A stretch of 7,282 nt of DNA from an uncultured Phycisphaera sp. GTDB taxonomy: Bacteria; Planctomycetota; Phycisphaerae; Phycisphaerales; SM1A02. Positions 1 through 5,622 of this stretch are shown here, in pieces. Location of the stretch: assembly GCA_937911845.1 (NCBI GenBank), contig CALDQF010000153.1:1-7282 (forward strand), given 5' to 3'. Under the pieces are notes generated by a model. It ran no database searches. It saw only the letters and a list, made by a program, of their open reading frames with translations, and was not told the origin of the DNA. Every line of letters begins with the position of its first letter. Positions within the stretch are counted from its first letter, which is position 1. The translations under genes and the position numbers were made by a program.

Positions 1-519
1 CGGGCGATGGAAGTGGTCACGGTCCCACCACCGCCACCGCCCCCCATGGACGAGCCCGCCGAGCCCGAACCTGAACCCGAGCCGGAGCCGCCCCAAATGG
101 ACTCCACCCCCGAGCCACTCGACATCAGCCAGTTGGAGGTCATGCTGAATCCCGGATTTGGCGATTTCTTGGGCGGTGATTTTGGTGTCCAGTTGAAGAG
201 TGCCATGGCCAGCAGCGAGGAGATGAATGAAATCTTCTCCTCGTCGGAACTTGACCAGAAGGCTCGCCGGTTGACTGTGGTGCAGCCACGTCTTACCTCC
301 ACGTTGCTGCGTCAAACACCGGCCACGGTGGTCCTGATTTTTATTGTTGATGAAAATGGTCGGGTCCAAGATCCCAAAGTCCAGCGCACCACGAACACCT
401 CATTCGATCGCTCGGCACTCGCTGCCATTAGGCAATGGAAATTCGAGCCCGCCAAGGTCCAAGGTCGTGCCGTTTCCAGTCGTCTCCGCCAGTCGTTCTC
501 TTTTGAGAACAACAACTAA
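1..519 (+). CDS. tonB: TonB family energy-transducing protein, 5' end outside window
   Basis: The frame is open from the first base to TAA at 517-519. TonB proteins carry proton-motive energy from an inner-membrane ExbB/ExbD motor to outer-membrane receptors. Counting from the ATG at position 7, the visible part is a proline stretch (seven Pro in a row, residues 7-13), an acidic Glu-Pro repeat (about 19-29), a linker, and a C-terminal TonB domain (about 92-167). The domain shows VVLIFIVDENGRVQDPKV, then FDRSALAAIRQWKFEPAK and a final FSF strand, as the family does. The ATG at 7 is unlikely to be the true start: the N-terminal membrane anchor is missing and the frame continues upstream. The next gene, a TPR protein 27 bases downstream in the same frame, is the usual partner in TonB2-type clusters, so exbD probably lies just upstream. 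The family call is secure; the transported substrate is not visible. Confidence 0.9.
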   Translation, partial: RAMEVVTVPPPPPPPMDEPAEPEPEPEPEPPQMDSTPEPLDISQLEVMLNPGFGDFLGGDFGVQLKSAMASSEEMNEIFSSSELDQKARRLTVVQPRLTSTLLRQTPATVVLIFIVDENGRVQDPKVQRTTNTSFDRSALAAIRQWKFEPAKVQGRAVSSRLRQSFSFENNN

Positions 520-546
520 GCATCGTTCCGTGCAGGAATTCCTTCC

Positions 547-1929
547 ATGATTTCAATGTTTACCGTCAGTTTTGGTTTTCTGGTCTCGGCCGCCTGTGGT
601 CAACTTCCTACGAAGAGTGACCAGGGGTTCCAGCAAGATGTCCTGCAGCGTGTCTTTGCTTCACCGGGATTCGCCGAGCGATTTGCCGAAAGCTACTTGG
701 CTGAGAATGATGTTGTCCCCGCCGTCTCCGCGGACGAGCAGTTGGTGGTACAGGAAGTGCAGCAGCTTCTTTCTGAAGACAACCGTGATGAGGCGGAGGC
801 ACTCCTCAAGGAAAATCTTGGTTTGGCGTCCAGTGCGGTCTACGACTACCTCTTGGCGAATCTGTACTTCCAAGACGAGAAGCTTGATTTGGCGGCTGTC
901 ACGTATGAATCAGCCACACGGAAGTGGCCTCGCTATCGGCAGGCGTGGCAGAACCTCGGGATTGTTCAAATCAAGCGGGGGGAATTTTCCCAAGCCATCC
1001 CAGCATTTGTCAAAGTGATCGAGATGGGCGGCGGAACGGCCATTTGCTACGGCTTGCTTGGATTTGCCCATTCAAGCGAGGGCCACCATCTCTCGGCTGA
1101 ATCGGCTTTTCGCATGGCCATCCTTCTTGACCCATCAACCAAAGATTGGCAAATGGGATTGGCCCGAGCGTTCTTTGATTTAAAGCGCTGGGACGATGCC
1201 ATCGCGCTCACGGGCAACATGCTCGAGAGTGACCCCGATTCATCACAGTTGTGGATCTTGCAAGCCAACGCCTACATCGGTCTCGAGAAACCCATGAAGG
1301 CCGCCGAGAATTTTGAAATTGTCGATCGTCTGGGCAAGGCCACATCTGATTCTTTGATGCTTCTGGGTGACATCTATCTCAACAGCGAACTTTTTGCCCC
1401 TGCGGTGGATGTGTATCTCCGGGTGTTGGAAGGGGAGGGGCCGGACCTCGGCCGGTTGATCCGAAGTGCCAAGATTCTCTCGGCTCGCAATGCCAATGAA
1501 CAGTCCAAGCGTTTGCTGGGTGCCGTTCAGGCCGAGATTGGACAGGAGGAGACGGATCCTGAACTGAACAAAGAAGTTCTTCGTCTTTCCGCCCGTATTG
1601 CGTCGGCGGAAGGCGAAGGTGATTTGCAAGCGCGGATCCTCAAGCAGATCGTTGATCTTGACCCATTGGATGGTGATGCCTTGCTGCTCCTAGGGCGTCA
1701 TGCGGTTCGAACATCTAATGATGCGCAAGCGATCTTCTACTTTGAGCGTGCGATGGCGGTCGATGCTTCTGAGGCCGATGCAAATCTCGAGCTGGGTAAG
1801 TTGTTGTCGGCCCAAGGCAAGTATTCGGAAGCGCTTCCCATGCTCCGACGGGCCCAGCAAATCAATCCCCGTGAGCCTGTTCAGAGGTTCTTGGAGCAGA
1901 TCGAGAAGAGGGCTGGCCGTGGCGGCTGA
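547..1929 (+). CDS. Exported TPR-repeat protein of the TonB cluster
   Basis: A 460-residue protein made almost entirely of tetratricopeptide repeats. Residues 1-18 form a hydrophobic export signal without a clear positive n-region (VSFGFLVSAACGQ); cleavage near Ala16 or Gly18 is plausible. The SAAC sequence only weakly resembles a lipobox, so lipid attachment is uncertain. TPR-like helical pairs can be followed at about 98-131, 132-165, 167-199, 201-231, 235-265, 268-295, 376-409 and 410-443, with typical small-residue and Asp-Pro spacing (ILLDP, VDLDP, QQINP). ATG 547 is chosen because an AGGA at 534-537 lies 9 bases upstream and no other usual start codon lies in frame between it and the tonB stop. 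TPR proteins at this place are known in TonB2-type clusters, where they are thought to be periplasmic scaffolds. The exact role here is inferred from position. The stop at 1927-1929 is almost joined to the next gene. Confidence 0.85.
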   Translation: MISMFTVSFGFLVSAACGQLPTKSDQGFQQDVLQRVFASPGFAERFAESYLAENDVVPAVSADEQLVVQEVQQLLSEDNRDEAEALLKENLGLASSAVYDYLLANLYFQDEKLDLAAVTYESATRKWPRYRQAWQNLGIVQIKRGEFSQAIPAFVKVIEMGGGTAICYGLLGFAHSSEGHHLSAESAFRMAILLDPSTKDWQMGLARAFFDLKRWDDAIALTGNMLESDPDSSQLWILQANAYIGLEKPMKAAENFEIVDRLGKATSDSLMLLGDIYLNSELFAPAVDVYLRVLEGEGPDLGRLIRSAKILSARNANEQSKRLLGAVQAEIGQEETDPELNKEVLRLSARIASAEGEGDLQARILKQIVDLDPLDGDALLLLGRHAVRTSNDAQAIFYFERAMAVDASEADANLELGKLLSAQGKYSEALPMLRRAQQINPREPVQRFLEQIEKRAGRGG

Positions 1930-1935
1930 CAATTC

Positions 1936-2538
1936 TTGAGTGCCAAGTCGCACCAGTTCCTGTTGGACGTTGCCGTTCGATGGCCCAAACTCCATAGGGT
2001 GCTGGAGGCCGTGGGTCCGATTCATCGCCAAGCACGGCGTGATTTGCCTTTGCCCGAATCGCTGTGTCGTGCTGTCGCCGGCCAGCAACTCTCCGTGGCC
2101 GCCGCCCACACCATCTGGTCCCGATTTGAAGCGTTCCGAGGTCGTCGCGATTTGGTGCCATTCTTAGCGCGGGTGACTGATCTGGATCTTCGCGGCTGTG
2201 GCCTGTCATTTGCCAAAATTCGGTCCATTCGCGCGATTGGACAGGCTGCGGAACGTGGTCAGCTGGAATCCGGTCGCCTCATGCGCATGGGCCATGGTGA
2301 ACGCACGGCCTGCCTCACCGAGATCCCTGGAGTGGGCCCCTGGACTGCCGACATGATTGGAATTTTTTATTGCGGTGACACGGATATCTGGCCGGACGGC
2401 GATTTGGTGGCTCGTCGAACTTTGCAGAACCTGGTGGGGAAGAGGTCTAGGACTGTTCGTGTGGCCTCAACGTTCTCTCCTTGGCGATCACGGCTTGCCA
2501 TGGCCATGTGGAGGTCGGTTGATGCCGGAGGGTTGTAA
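1936..2538 (+). CDS. AlkA-like DNA-3-methyladenine glycosylase (HhH-GPD family), TTG start
   Basis: A 200-residue cytoplasmic base-excision repair enzyme expected to cut alkylated purines from the sugar backbone. The N-terminal part has LCRAVAGQQLSVAAAHTIW (43-61), typical of the family. The helix-hairpin-helix is LTEIPGVGPWTADM (127-140), followed by DIWPDGDLVARRTL, in which Asp156 is the expected catalytic Asp. The C-terminal FSPWRSRLAMAMWRSVD matches the conserved PWRS/W segment. The length suits the short bacterial form rather than the 282-residue E. coli AlkA, which has an extra N-terminal domain. The stop of the TPR gene lies in this same frame, and TTG 1936 is the first usable start after it; the next ATG would cut off the GQQLS region. 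No good ribosome-binding site is visible, so translation may depend on coupling to the upstream gene. It has no obvious link to Ton transport and is probably a passenger in the transcript. Confidence 0.85.
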   Translation: MSAKSHQFLLDVAVRWPKLHRVLEAVGPIHRQARRDLPLPESLCRAVAGQQLSVAAAHTIWSRFEAFRGRRDLVPFLARVTDLDLRGCGLSFAKIRSIRAIGQAAERGQLESGRLMRMGHGERTACLTEIPGVGPWTADMIGIFYCGDTDIWPDGDLVARRTLQNLVGKRSRTVRVASTFSPWRSRLAMAMWRSVDAGGL

Positions 2539-2544
2539 GGGTGG

Positions 2545-2572
2545 AGAGGCTCAGAGTTATCCCTCTTTGAGC
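2545..2572. terminator. Possible weak bidirectional hairpin between convergent genes
   Basis: The short space between the glycosylase stop and the sulfotransferase stop holds overlapping inverted repeats. AGAGG (2545-2549) can pair with CCTCT (2562-2566). Alternatively GCTCA-GAG (2549-2556) can pair with CTC-TT-TGAGC (2563-2572), leaving a two-base bulge. There is no T-tract on either side, so this is only a weak candidate terminator. It also overlaps the end of the minus-strand coding sequence. Confidence 0.2.
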
Positions 2573-4047
2573 GACTCTTGAAGTTCGGCAAGGTGTCTCT
2601 CGTATGGCTTCCATCTTCCCATTGAAGAGGTGTAAATAGGCTGGTTGACTTGCGCGTAACTTAGAGTGAGTACCAAGTTTTTCTTTTTGTGGAATTCAAG
2701 GCAGTTTTCATCCCACTCTAGGTCAAGATGAGAAATCAGTTGCCGAGCAGTCGCCTCCGGTGTTTTTAAGATTTGCTCGTATTCAACTTCTAAAATTGAG
2801 TCTGAAAATGTCTTCACCCAGTGGTCCATCAATTTTTTGATGTGACGATATACAAAGCCAATATCACGAAGTTTATTGGTGTATGCGTATGGAAATTTTC
2901 TGGTGTTGAAGGAATTGCTGAACACCGAGAGTCCAATGTCCATGGGATCTCGATGAATAAAAATGAACTTCGCTTTCGGGTACATCTGGTGGAGCAGGCC
3001 CACGTGCCAATAGTTCTCCAGGCTTTTATTTATCACCCGACTGAAGTTGCCTTTGTTGATTCTGGCTAGATCTCCAAGGTGATCTGCAGCCAGGGCGCTC
3101 AACTTATTCGCATCCAATTCCAGGAGGCAGTCAGGCATCTTTTCTTGCGACTGAATCTTTTTAGGCAATGATGATGCGAGGACCTCGATGTGGCGAATTT
3201 CACCGACGTTTAGCGTTTTCCTGTGAGATCCGACGATTTGTTCCACCAGAGTTGTTCCTGAACGAGGCATGCCAATGATAAAAACTGGCAGACAACTCTT
3301 GGACGTACTTTGAGGAAGAGGACTTGGACGTGATGATGAGTAGATGTCGATGAGTTTGTGGATTCGATGTGCGAATTCTTGCCGATCGAATTGAACGGTC
3401 TCGTCACGATTCGCTTTGATCCATGAGATCATGGCCTTATCCACTTCCCCCAATTTGTCGAGCGCTCGACCTTGAATCATTGCAGCTTCGTGATAAAGCT
3501 TGTTTTCTTCTGGGACTCGGTCCAGTATTTTTTGCGACCAATCTATTGCTAACGAATATTCACGAGCGTTTAGATGAAGAAGGCTCATTCCTCGTAGTGC
3601 CGATTCATACAAGGGGCTGGTATCAGGGATCTTCTGCAGGTCTTCCTTCGCTTTCTCGATCCTGCCGAGTCGCTCAAGAAGATACCCACGTGTTAAAGCT
3701 GCCTCCTCATGGTCTGGCTTTTGGTGCAGGGCGGCTGAAAGTTTGGCAATGCCTAATTCCGTATCCCCAAGTTCAACATCTACCTTTGCCAGCGATACGA
3801 GTATCCCTGGGTTGTTTGGCACGAGGTTCAGCGCGGCTTGAAGTTCCTTTTTGGCCATCTCAAATAGTCCGCCCATTGTTAGGCATCGCCCTTTGAGGTG
3901 GCGTGCATTCACATCTTTTGATTGCACGCTGAGGCACTCGTCGCAAAGTTTCAGGGCTTGAAGAAAATCTCCCTTTTGAAACGCTTCGGCAGCCAGCCTT
4001 AGGTTTGGTGTTGATGTTGTGAAGGCTTTTCGCGACATGTCTTTCAT
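2557..4047 (-). CDS. TPR-sulfotransferase fusion protein
   Basis: A 496-residue protein expected to move a sulfuryl group from PAPS to a hydroxyl or tyrosine-like acceptor on a glycan or peptide; the acceptor is unknown. Residues about 14-215 are TPR helices (for example AEAFQKGDFLQALKLCDECL, then AALNLVPNNP). Residues about 253-482 form the sulfotransferase domain: the 5'-phosphosulfate loop FIIGMPRSGTTLVEQI (256-271), VGEIRHIE (281-288), the 3'-phosphate site FIHRDPMDIGLSVF with Arg366 and Ser374, and the late motif QPIYTSSMGRWKPYE. These fit the Sulfotransferase_3 / tyrosylprotein-sulfotransferase-like group. No signal peptide or membrane helix is seen, so a cytoplasmic or membrane-associated site is likely. 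The start is ATG 4047 with a weak GAAG before it; ATG at codon 4 is an alternative. The gene is clearly more A+T-rich than its neighbours, which suggests separate acquisition. It is convergent with the glycosylase and divergent from the hydrolase. Confidence 0.9.
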   Translation of the reverse strand: MKDMSRKAFTTSTPNLRLAAEAFQKGDFLQALKLCDECLSVQSKDVNARHLKGRCLTMGGLFEMAKKELQAALNLVPNNPGILVSLAKVDVELGDTELGIAKLSAALHQKPDHEEAALTRGYLLERLGRIEKAKEDLQKIPDTSPLYESALRGMSLLHLNAREYSLAIDWSQKILDRVPEENKLYHEAAMIQGRALDKLGEVDKAMISWIKANRDETVQFDRQEFAHRIHKLIDIYSSSRPSPLPQSTSKSCLPVFIIGMPRSGTTLVEQIVGSHRKTLNVGEIRHIEVLASSLPKKIQSQEKMPDCLLELDANKLSALAADHLGDLARINKGNFSRVINKSLENYWHVGLLHQMYPKAKFIFIHRDPMDIGLSVFSNSFNTRKFPYAYTNKLRDIGFVYRHIKKLMDHWVKTFSDSILEVEYEQILKTPEATARQLISHLDLEWDENCLEFHKKKNLVLTLSYAQVNQPIYTSSMGRWKPYERHLAELQESLKEG

Positions 4048-4192
4048 CTTATCTTCGGATCAATTTCACCTGAAAATCGACGAACTGATTTTTTGTTTCC
4101 AATGTTGTTCATGACAACCTCGGCCATTTTTATGTTTGTGTTTGTCAAATTGTTCGATTCGTCGGGATGTTTGTACTACTTTGGTCGTAGAA
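4048..4192. promoter_or_regulatory. Divergent intergenic region between sulfotransferase and hydrolase genes
   Basis: These 145 A+T-rich bases must hold the promoters of both diverging genes. At 4141-4149 lies TTTGTCAAA, which gives a -35-like TTGTCA on the plus strand and an exact TTGACA on the minus strand. With an 18-base spacer the plus-strand -10 would be GATGTT, a poor match. On the minus strand TAAAAAT comes too soon, only about 10 bases after TTGACA. The -35 matches are therefore suggestive only, and no operator could be assigned. Confidence 0.3.
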
Positions 4193-5227
4193 ATGACCAT
4201 GACTTGTCTCACCCTGCTGCTGACCTTCTCCTTTTTTGGTGATCCTCCTGTCGAATCTCTAGAGAACAACACCTCTATTGAAATCACTCAATCTTGGCCT
4301 CAGGAACCCGCGGGATGGACGTACCCCATCGCGGTTTCTGTTCCCGATGGGGAAGTGCCAGCCGGAGGGTTCCCGGTCTGTATTTTGTTGCACGGCAACG
4401 GTGGAACTGGTTCGCCCATGTTGAACCAATTCCGTACCGTTTTGCCCGGCCATGCTTTGGTCGCGCCCACCGGCTACCTGAACAGTTGGAACATCTGTGC
4501 AGAAGGAAGCGATGCTCCAGATTGGGACATGCTTCGAACCTTGGTTGAACGATTGGCCAAGTATGAGAATGTCAATCCTGGTCGCTTGCAGCTCTTGGGG
4601 ATCTCCAACGGAGCGGCCTTGGTGAATACCGCATTCGTCCTTGATCCGCCTTTGCCGGTTGAAGCGTACGTTGCCGTGGTTTCTCATTTCAACGTGGCCC
4701 AGTACCACGAAGGTTCTTTCCACCGTCCTGAAACTGAAACCGATCCCGATCAAACTTGGTGCGGCTATTCATCATCAGTCACTCCACCTGCCAACCGCCG
4801 GTATCTCAGCATGAGCAACGTCAATGATGGTGTGATCCCTTATGACGGTGGGGCCTCACCGGTGGGAGTGACATTCCTTGCCGCAACAGACGCCATTTAC
4901 AGGGTTGCACAAAGCCAAGGCTTTACCGGTGACCCTCTTTCTGGCGCACAGCCCCAAGTTCCTGGTGAACCAATCTGGGAATACATCTATCTCGACGGCC
5001 AAGTTACACATCTTCGGGGTTTGGCCCAACATGGAATGACTCCTGGCCACGAGACCTACGCCGGCGTGTTCCTCAATCGTGATCCAATTCAAGATTGTGC
5101 TGGTGATGCAGATGGAGACGGCGAGGTTGGATTTGGGGACCTCACCACGGTGCTGGCTTCTTGGGGGTCAGTGGTCGGCATGGACGACTTGTTGAAGGTC
5201 TTGGGCAACTGGGGGCCGTGTCTCTAA
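4193..5227 (+). CDS. Secreted alpha/beta-hydrolase (esterase/depolymerase-like) with dockerin-like tail
   Basis: A 344-residue exported serine hydrolase, closest in style to the LpqC / poly(3-hydroxybutyrate) depolymerase / feruloyl esterase group; the substrate is unknown. With Met at 4193, residues 1-16 are a short hydrophobic signal (CLTLLLTFSFFG). ILLHGNGG (64-71) gives the oxyanion-hole region. The nucleophile elbow is GISNG with Ser138. Asp212 in NVNDGVIPYDGG is the likely acid, and His286 (PGHETYAG) or His280 the likely base, all in normal alpha/beta-hydrolase order. The last 43 residues (from Cys302) are a dockerin-like module. The frame opens at a TTG at 4136, but that gives a charged, Cys-rich leader before the hydrophobic segment, so ATG 4193 (or 4199) is preferred. 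No strong ribosome-binding site is visible. The fold and export are well supported; the exact esterase type is not. Confidence 0.8.
   Translation: MTMTCLTLLLTFSFFGDPPVESLENNTSIEITQSWPQEPAGWTYPIAVSVPDGEVPAGGFPVCILLHGNGGTGSPMLNQFRTVLPGHALVAPTGYLNSWNICAEGSDAPDWDMLRTLVERLAKYENVNPGRLQLLGISNGAALVNTAFVLDPPLPVEAYVAVVSHFNVAQYHEGSFHRPETETDPDQTWCGYSSSVTPPANRRYLSMSNVNDGVIPYDGGASPVGVTFLAATDAIYRVAQSQGFTGDPLSGAQPQVPGEPIWEYIYLDGQVTHLRGLAQHGMTPGHETYAGVFLNRDPIQDCAGDADGDGEVGFGDLTTVLASWGSVVGMDDLLKVLGNWGPCL
5096..5224 (+). other. Dockerin-like EF-hand tail of the hydrolase
   Basis: The tail starts at Cys302 and contains DADGDGEVGFGD, a complete 12-residue calcium-loop pattern with acidic residues at loop positions 1, 3, 5 and 12. 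It is followed by LTTVLASWG. A second half, MDDLLKVLGNWGPC, repeats the helix and the WG ending but has lost the DxDGDG loop. Tails of this kind close many secreted proteins of Phycisphaerae-type planctomycetes, as I recall them, and probably serve for attachment or sorting. The function is inferred. Confidence 0.7.
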
Positions 5228-5229
5228 GC

Positions 5230-5257
5230 GGATGCTTGATCTGCTTTGACCGCATCC
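5230..5257 (+). terminator. Possible hairpin after the hydrolase gene
   Basis: GGATGC (5230-5235), beginning three bases after the hydrolase stop, can pair with GCATCC (5252-5257) across a 16-base loop. There is no T-run behind it. The position suits a transcription end but the structure is weak. The rest of 5258-5363 has no gene I can support, only small inverted repeats: GGACAC/GTGTCC at 5285-5309 and ACCAG-TT-CTGGT at 5313-5324. Confidence 0.25.
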
Positions 5258-5363
5258 AATTCATCGTTGTTTCGTCTGTTTACAGGACACGAATTCACCG
5301 GATGTGTCCAGCACCAGTTCTGGTCACGATGAAGTTACGGGCTTGATTGTGTTCGAGCAGAGT

Positions 5364-5540
5364 TCAGCCCCACAGCATCAGTGGTGTGCTTCCGAGTCCC
5401 AGCACCAGCATGACTTTGATGGCATTGCTTTGGAATCGATGACTTTGTTTGCGAACCCATAAGGCAAATCCAATGGGTAAGAGGATCTGCATCATGACCA
5501 CCATCGTCATGTTGATGTCAGCTATCAGAAGAGGATTCAT
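5364..5540 (-). CDS. Putative two-helix membrane miniprotein (58 residues)
   Basis: A short minus-strand frame from ATG 5540 to TGA at 5366-5364. The product starts MNPLLIADIN, then has a hydrophobic stretch MTMVVMMQILLPIGFALWV (11-29), a positive loop RKQSHRFQSNAIK (30-42), and a second hydrophobic stretch VMLVLGLGSTPLMLWG to the end. This is the layout of a helical hairpin in the inner membrane with the basic loop on the cytoplasmic side. An in-frame TGA lies directly before the ATG, so the frame cannot extend upstream; Met11, 13 or 16 are alternative starts. No good ribosome-binding site is seen just upstream, which lowers confidence. I recognise no family. It fills much of an otherwise empty gap and is divergent from the VHL-like gene, with which it shares the upstream repeats. 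Confidence 0.45.
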   Translation of the reverse strand: MNPLLIADINMTMVVMMQILLPIGFALWVRKQSHRFQSNAIKVMLVLGLGSTPLMLWG

Positions 5541-5583
5541 TCATTCAGCGTAAATCATCTTGATTGCTGTTGATCAGATTGTG

Positions 5584-5612
5584 CTTTGCAGCTCCTTAAC
5601 AAGTTCTTAACA
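5584..5612. promoter_or_regulatory. 11-bp-spaced direct repeats, candidate OmpR/PhoB-class operator
   Basis: CTTAACA occurs exactly at 5595-5601 and again at 5606-5612, an 11-base period. A third, imperfect copy, CTTTGCA (5 of 7 matching), lies one period earlier at 5584-5590. The core TTAACA-N5-TTAACA has the form described for Bacillus PhoP boxes, and 11-bp direct repeats in general mark winged-helix response regulators. The repeats lie 11-39 bases before the GTG start of the plus-strand gene and 44-72 bases before the minus-strand miniprotein. They could repress the former or control the latter. The regulator is unknown. Confidence 0.4.
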
Positions 5613-5615
5613 TTC

Positions 5616-5620
5616 AGGAG
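5616..5620 (+). promoter_or_regulatory. Ribosome-binding site AGGAG close to a GTG start
   Basis: AGGAG lies only two bases before GTG 5623, closer than usual. The frame has a TAA at 5608-5610, and no usual start codon other than this GTG precedes the signal peptide. The tight spacing may mean modest translation. Confidence 0.5.
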
Positions 5621-5622
5621 TC

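Noticed and set aside
547..603. Lipoprotein signal in the TPR protein (SAAC at residues 14-17)
   Set aside because: The residue three before Cys is Ser rather than Leu or a similar residue and the n-region lacks a positive charge, so an ordinary signal-peptidase cut is at least as likely.
1690..2109. 139-codon minus-strand frame across the TPR/glycosylase junction
   Set aside because: It overlaps two supported genes on the other strand and has no recognisable features.
3423..3896. 157-codon plus-strand reading frame opposite the sulfotransferase gene
   Set aside because: It is fully antisense to a well-supported TPR domain and its translation shows no domain or signal pattern.
4136..4192. 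TTG at 4136 as start of the hydrolase
   Set aside because: It would put a polar, charged, Cys-rich leader before the hydrophobic signal segment; ATG 4193 gives a normal signal peptide.
4259..4753. 164-codon minus-strand reading frame inside the hydrolase gene
   Set aside because: It lies opposite the hydrolase catalytic region and has no recognisable motif; it is a by-product of that gene's codon use.
5161..5346. 61-codon plus-strand frame running out of the hydrolase end
   Set aside because: Its first third lies in another frame of the hydrolase tail and the rest has no signal, motif or ribosome-binding site.
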